A DNA stretch of 9,558 bases from Sphingomonas sp. (lineage in GTDB: Bacteria > Pseudomonadota > Alphaproteobacteria > Sphingomonadales > Sphingomonadaceae), in assembly GCA_019247755.1 (NCBI GenBank), contig JAFBAM010000055.1:1-9558 (forward strand), written 5' to 3'. How positions within the stretch are numbered: position 1 is the stretch's first letter; each line of letters begins with the position of its first letter. Below, piece after piece: positions 7,293 to 9,558 of the stretch. The position numbers and the translations under genes were made by a program. The notes below the pieces were generated by a model. It was not told the DNA's origin. It ran no database searches and worked only from the letters and a program-made list of their open reading frames with translations.

Positions 7293-7320
7293 TTCCAAGT
7301 GCGCAGTGGGTCATTATAAG
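7293..7320 (+). promoter_or_regulatory. Promoter of tRNA-Gln
   Basis: TTCCAA (7293-7298) and TATAAG (7315-7320) are separated by 16 bases. A GC-rich discriminator follows the -10, as is usual for stable-RNA promoters under stringent control. The start would lie near 7327, about 26 bases before the tRNA, and the leader contains a small hairpin (CCCGC 7330-7334 with GCGGG 7341-7345). The complement of the -10 reads TATAAT, a possible -10 towards the ABC operon. Confidence 0.55.
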
Positions 7321-7352
7321 CGCCGCTTCCCCGCAAAGGAGCGGGCGTCTGC

Positions 7353-7427
7353 TGGGGCGTCGCCAAGTGGTAAGGCACCGGTTTTTGGTACCGGCATTCG
7401 CAGGTTCGAATCCTGCCGCCCCAGCCA
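7353..7427 (+). tRNA. tRNA-Gln (anticodon UUG)
   Basis: This is a 75-base cloverleaf. The acceptor stem TGGGGCG (7353-7359) pairs with CGCCCCA (7417-7423), including the weak U1-A72 pair typical of tRNA-Gln. The anticodon arm has loop TTTTGGT between CCGGT and ACCGG, giving anticodon TTG with G at position 37. The T arm contains GGTTCGAATCC. The discriminator G and CCA are encoded (7424-7427). It decodes CAA, and CAG by wobble. It resembles Escherichia coli tRNA-Gln closely by eye. No integrase and no second copy of its 3' end is present in the window, so there is no sign of its use as an attachment site here. Confidence 0.97.
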
Positions 7428-7433
7428 GTTCCA

Positions 7434-7479
7434 AGACTGTGCGAATTTTTCGCAAGACCAATGCTGTGCGTAACAGTCT
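7434..7479 (+). terminator. Possible processing or termination structure after tRNA-Gln
   Basis: AGACTGT (7434-7440) can pair with ACAGTCT (7473-7479), enclosing an inner hairpin TGCGAA-ttt-TTCGCA (7440-7454). The two stems share base 7440, so they compete at the junction. No clear U-tract follows, so intrinsic termination is doubtful; it may act as a 3'-trailer structure. Confidence 0.3.
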
Positions 7480-7536
7480 GTATTAACTTGAAAATTGTCA
7501 GTTGCCGTTCATCATGGCGGCCATAGGCTTAAACCC

Positions 7537-7893
7537 ATGCGAGGCAGCATTGCGACCATTGTCTTGTTTTCGGCAGCCGCATGTTCGTCGGTGGATGCAC
7601 GTCCGATGAGCCAATGCCGTGTCATCGCCGGCGAAAAGTATCTCGGCGTCACCGGCGGAGCGATGCTGTGCCACGAGATCGAACGCGAGATTGCTGTCGA
7701 GGCGCCGGGCGTCCGTTACGCCGTGGACGTGAAAGCCTTGTCGCCGAGCCGGCTGGCTGCCCAAGTGGTCGTGAACGGGAAGGCGCTTCCGGAGCACAAA
7801 TTCGCTGTGATGGACGCTGAACTAGAATCTGAGTCCATGAAGCGTTTCGCCCGTTCGCTGGCAGCGGACGTGGCGAAGGCAGTAAAAAAGTAA
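7537..7893 (+). CDS. Small exported or lipoprotein hypothetical protein
   Basis: I do not recognise this 118-residue protein. The frame is open from a TTG at 7495, but the ATG at 7537 is preferred because it starts directly with a secretion signal: MRGS, a hydrophobic stretch (5-15), then AAAC, a possible lipobox with Cys16. Sec cleavage near VDA|R (21/22) is the alternative. The mature part has Cys27 and Cys45 and a short basic C-terminal helix (about 101-118) ending AVKK. The middle alternates hydrophobic and charged residues, suggesting a small mixed alpha/beta domain. The Shine-Dalgarno is weak. It lies between tRNA-Gln and the M10 protease on the same strand, 92 bp before the protease start. 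Size, export and position resemble those of serralysin inhibitors, but I see no sequence likeness, so I make no functional call. Confidence 0.72.
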   Translation: MRGSIATIVLFSAAACSSVDARPMSQCRVIAGEKYLGVTGGAMLCHEIEREIAVEAPGVRYAVDVKALSPSRLAAQVVVNGKALPEHKFAVMDAELESESMKRFARSLAADVAKAVKK

Positions 7894-7973
7894 CCGACGG
7901 TGGCGTTGGATCGGATTTGATCTCAATCTTGGGAAGGGTGGCCGGAGCGGACGAGTAAATATCCGCCGGTCTG

Positions 7974-7979
7974 AGGGGA
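7974..7979 (+). promoter_or_regulatory. Ribosome binding site of the M10 protease
   Basis: AGGGGA ends six bases before the GTG at 7986. In this frame the last stop is TAA at 7956-7958, and no ATG lies between, so the site decides the start. Confidence 0.7.
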
Positions 7980-7985
7980 CTGAGT

Positions 7986-9558
7986 GTGGCTGACATACCT
8001 GGCAATACTTCGACCACGGCATCGATCAGCGTTGGCGGAACCGTGTCCGGCACGCTGGAGGTCGCAGGCGACCACGATTGGTTCAGTGTCACACTCGTTG
8101 CCGGCCAGACCTATACCATCACGCTCTCCGGGTCGGGTTCTGGAGGGGTGCCGGACACCTATCTCAACATTTACGATTCAACCGGGACGAACATCCTGGC
8201 CTCCAACGACGATATCGTCACTGGAACCAATACGAACTCGCTGATCAATTTCACCGCGCCGACGACCGGGACTTATTACCTCGACGCCGGCGCATACAAC
8301 GACCTGTGGACGGGGAATTATCAGCTCTCAGTCCAGCCCTATGTGCCGCCGCCAGTCGCCACGAACGACCAGATCGCGGATCAACTCGTAAACGGCTACT
8401 GGGGCGGCGCGATTGACGCCCATCACTTCAACGTGACGCAGGGCGGCACGATCACCGTCAACATCGCCGCGCTGAATCCTTCCGAGCAGACATTAGCCCG
8501 GGCTGCGCTCGCGGAGTGGAAAGACATCATTGGCGTCAATTTCCAGGAGGTGACCGGCACAGCTCAGATTACCTTCGACAACAGCGGTGCGAAGCTGGTC
8601 GCCTCAACCTCTTCCAACTGGTCCAACGGGATCATCACGGATTCACACGTTCACATCTCGTCGTCGTGGGTGAGCAACTACGGGACCAGCCTCTATAGCT
8701 ATAGCTTCCAGACTTATATCCATGAGATCGGCCATGCGCTGGGGCTCGGCCATGCGGGTAATTACAATAACACAGCGACTTACCCGAACGATGCGCTGTT
8801 CCTGAACGACGCCTGGTCCACGTCGATCATGTCCTACTTTGACCAGCAGGAGAACACTTACTTCGGAAACCAAGGATTTTCCCGCGACTTTGCGGTCACG
8901 CCGATGGTGGCCGACATCCTCGCGATGCAGTCCTTGTACGGGCTCTCGACCACGACGCGGACCGGGAACACCACATACGGGTTCAATACTAACGCCGGCG
9001 GTATTTACGACGCCGCGCAATATCCGCGCGCGGCTTATACGATCTTCGATAGCGGCGGTAACGACACGCTGGATTTCTCGGGTTCTTCTTTCAATGAGTT
9101 GCTCAATCTCAACCCGGAGACATTCTCCAACGTTGACGGTCAGACCGGCAATATTTCGATCGCGCGCGGTGTCGTGATCGAGAACGCGATTGGTGGGAGC
9201 GCCGCCGACACGATCATCGGCAATTCGGCCGACAATGTACTCACCGGCAGTGGCGGGGCTGACTCGCTGACGGGGGGCGCCGGCAACGACACCTTCAAAG
9301 ACACCAAAGCTGGACTGAACGGCGATACGATCACCGACTTCTCCGCTGGCGACAAGATCCTCATCACGGACGCCAGCCTTTCTGGTTTCACGGTCAGTCT
9401 ATCGGGCCACACGTTGACCTACACGGGCGGGTCGTTGACGCTGACAAACCTGCCATCAGGGACCATCGTCGCGAGCGCGGCGAGTGGTGGCGGCGTGCAA
9501 TTGACGATCGGGGCATCGACGAACCCGATCCCACATGCTGCTCATAATGATTTCAACG
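7986..9558 (+). CDS. Serralysin-type M10 metalloprotease with N-terminal PPC-like domain (3' end outside window)
   Basis: This is a secreted zinc endopeptidase; 524 codons are read without a stop before the window ends. No Sec signal is present, fitting type I secretion. Residues about 8-118 form a PPC-like beta domain (GDHDWFSVTLVAGQTYTITL, LNIYDSTG, GTYYLDAGAYND). The metzincin domain (about 125-300) carries HEIGHALGLGH at 246-256, with ligands His246, His250 and His256 and catalytic Glu247. Its Met-turn is SIMSYF (Met282, with the serralysin-type Tyr284). A serralysin C-terminal region follows, with RTX-like calcium-binding repeats GGSAADTII (403-411) and GGADSLTGGAGNDTF (423-437), then DTITDFSAGDKI. 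Typical serralysins are about 470-500 residues, so this one is longer. Its last residues, HNDFN, hint at another calcium-binding module beyond the edge. No type I exporter genes are in view. The GTG start is supported by AGGGGA. Confidence 0.94.
   Translation, partial: MADIPGNTSTTASISVGGTVSGTLEVAGDHDWFSVTLVAGQTYTITLSGSGSGGVPDTYLNIYDSTGTNILASNDDIVTGTNTNSLINFTAPTTGTYYLDAGAYNDLWTGNYQLSVQPYVPPPVATNDQIADQLVNGYWGGAIDAHHFNVTQGGTITVNIAALNPSEQTLARAALAEWKDIIGVNFQEVTGTAQITFDNSGAKLVASTSSNWSNGIITDSHVHISSSWVSNYGTSLYSYSFQTYIHEIGHALGLGHAGNYNNTATYPNDALFLNDAWSTSIMSYFDQQENTYFGNQGFSRDFAVTPMVADILAMQSLYGLSTTTRTGNTTYGFNTNAGGIYDAAQYPRAAYTIFDSGGNDTLDFSGSSFNELLNLNPETFSNVDGQTGNISIARGVVIENAIGGSAADTIIGNSADNVLTGSGGADSLTGGAGNDTFKDTKAGLNGDTITDFSAGDKILITDASLSGFTVSLSGHTLTYTGGSLTLTNLPSGTIVASAASGGGVQLTIGASTNPIPHAAHNDFN

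Noticed and set aside
7353..7427. tRNA-Gln as an integration site for a mobile element
   Set aside because: No integrase, no repeated tRNA 3' end and no change in coding style is visible on either side within the window.
7440..7454. TGCGAA-ttt-TTCGCA as a stand-alone intrinsic terminator
   Set aside because: The stem is short and partly AT, the loop is only three bases, and no U-run follows.
7231..7461. 76-codon minus-strand frame containing AGFEPANAGTKNRCL
   Set aside because: This is the familiar false protein produced by translating the antisense of a tRNA-Gln gene, often mis-annotated as hypothetical.
6916..7473. 185-codon plus-strand frame ending in GTGIRRFESCRPS
   Set aside because: The tail is a direct translation of the tRNA-Gln gene, and the rest is antisense to the ATPase.

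Overview
The window looks like chromosomal DNA of an alphaproteobacterium, most likely a sphingomonad (Sphingomonas or a close relative). The grounds are high-GC codon usage, a large TonB-dependent receptor of the Xanthomonas/Caulobacter type with a proline-rich tail ending PERG, and a serralysin-type M10 protease that begins with a PPC-like domain. This placement comes from recognising families; no database search was possible.

Left and centre (13-7151, all on the minus strand, so transcription runs right to left): five genes form a complete envelope-spanning uptake route. In order of transcription they are a MalK/UgpC-type ABC ATPase (7151-6066), a MalF-type permease (6069-5197), a MalG-type permease (5207-4374), a lipoprotein family-1 solute-binding protein (4377-3067) and, after a 141-bp gap, an outer-membrane TonB-dependent receptor (2925-13). 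The four ABC genes overlap by 4, 11 and 4 bases, which implies translational coupling, and three of the four use non-ATG starts. The likely path is receptor to periplasm, lipoprotein binding protein, two-permease channel, ATPase. The family assignment points to a carbohydrate or a similar polyol/phosphodiester compound. No hydrolase, isomerase or regulator lies in the window, so the substrate cannot be named.

Intergenic hinge (7152-7352): it separates the minus-strand operon from plus-strand genes. It holds a good tRNA promoter whose -10 also reads TATAAT on the other strand, a pair of direct heptamers, and a small dyad at the tRNA -35.

Right (7353-9558, plus strand): a tRNA-Gln(UUG) gene with encoded CCA, a small exported or lipoprotein hypothetical (7537-7893), and a 5'-complete but 3'-truncated M10 metalloprotease (7986 to the window end). 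The protease has HExxHxxGxxH zinc ligands, a SIMSY Met-turn and RTX calcium-binding repeats. It has no Sec signal, which suggests type I secretion.

No stretch of more than 300 bases lacks a gene. There is no CRISPR array, insertion sequence, integrase or phage gene. I do not see a clearly novel system. The points most worth a second look are the proline-rich receptor tail, the all-in-one uptake operon with an unusual binding protein, and the small exported protein directly upstream of the protease.
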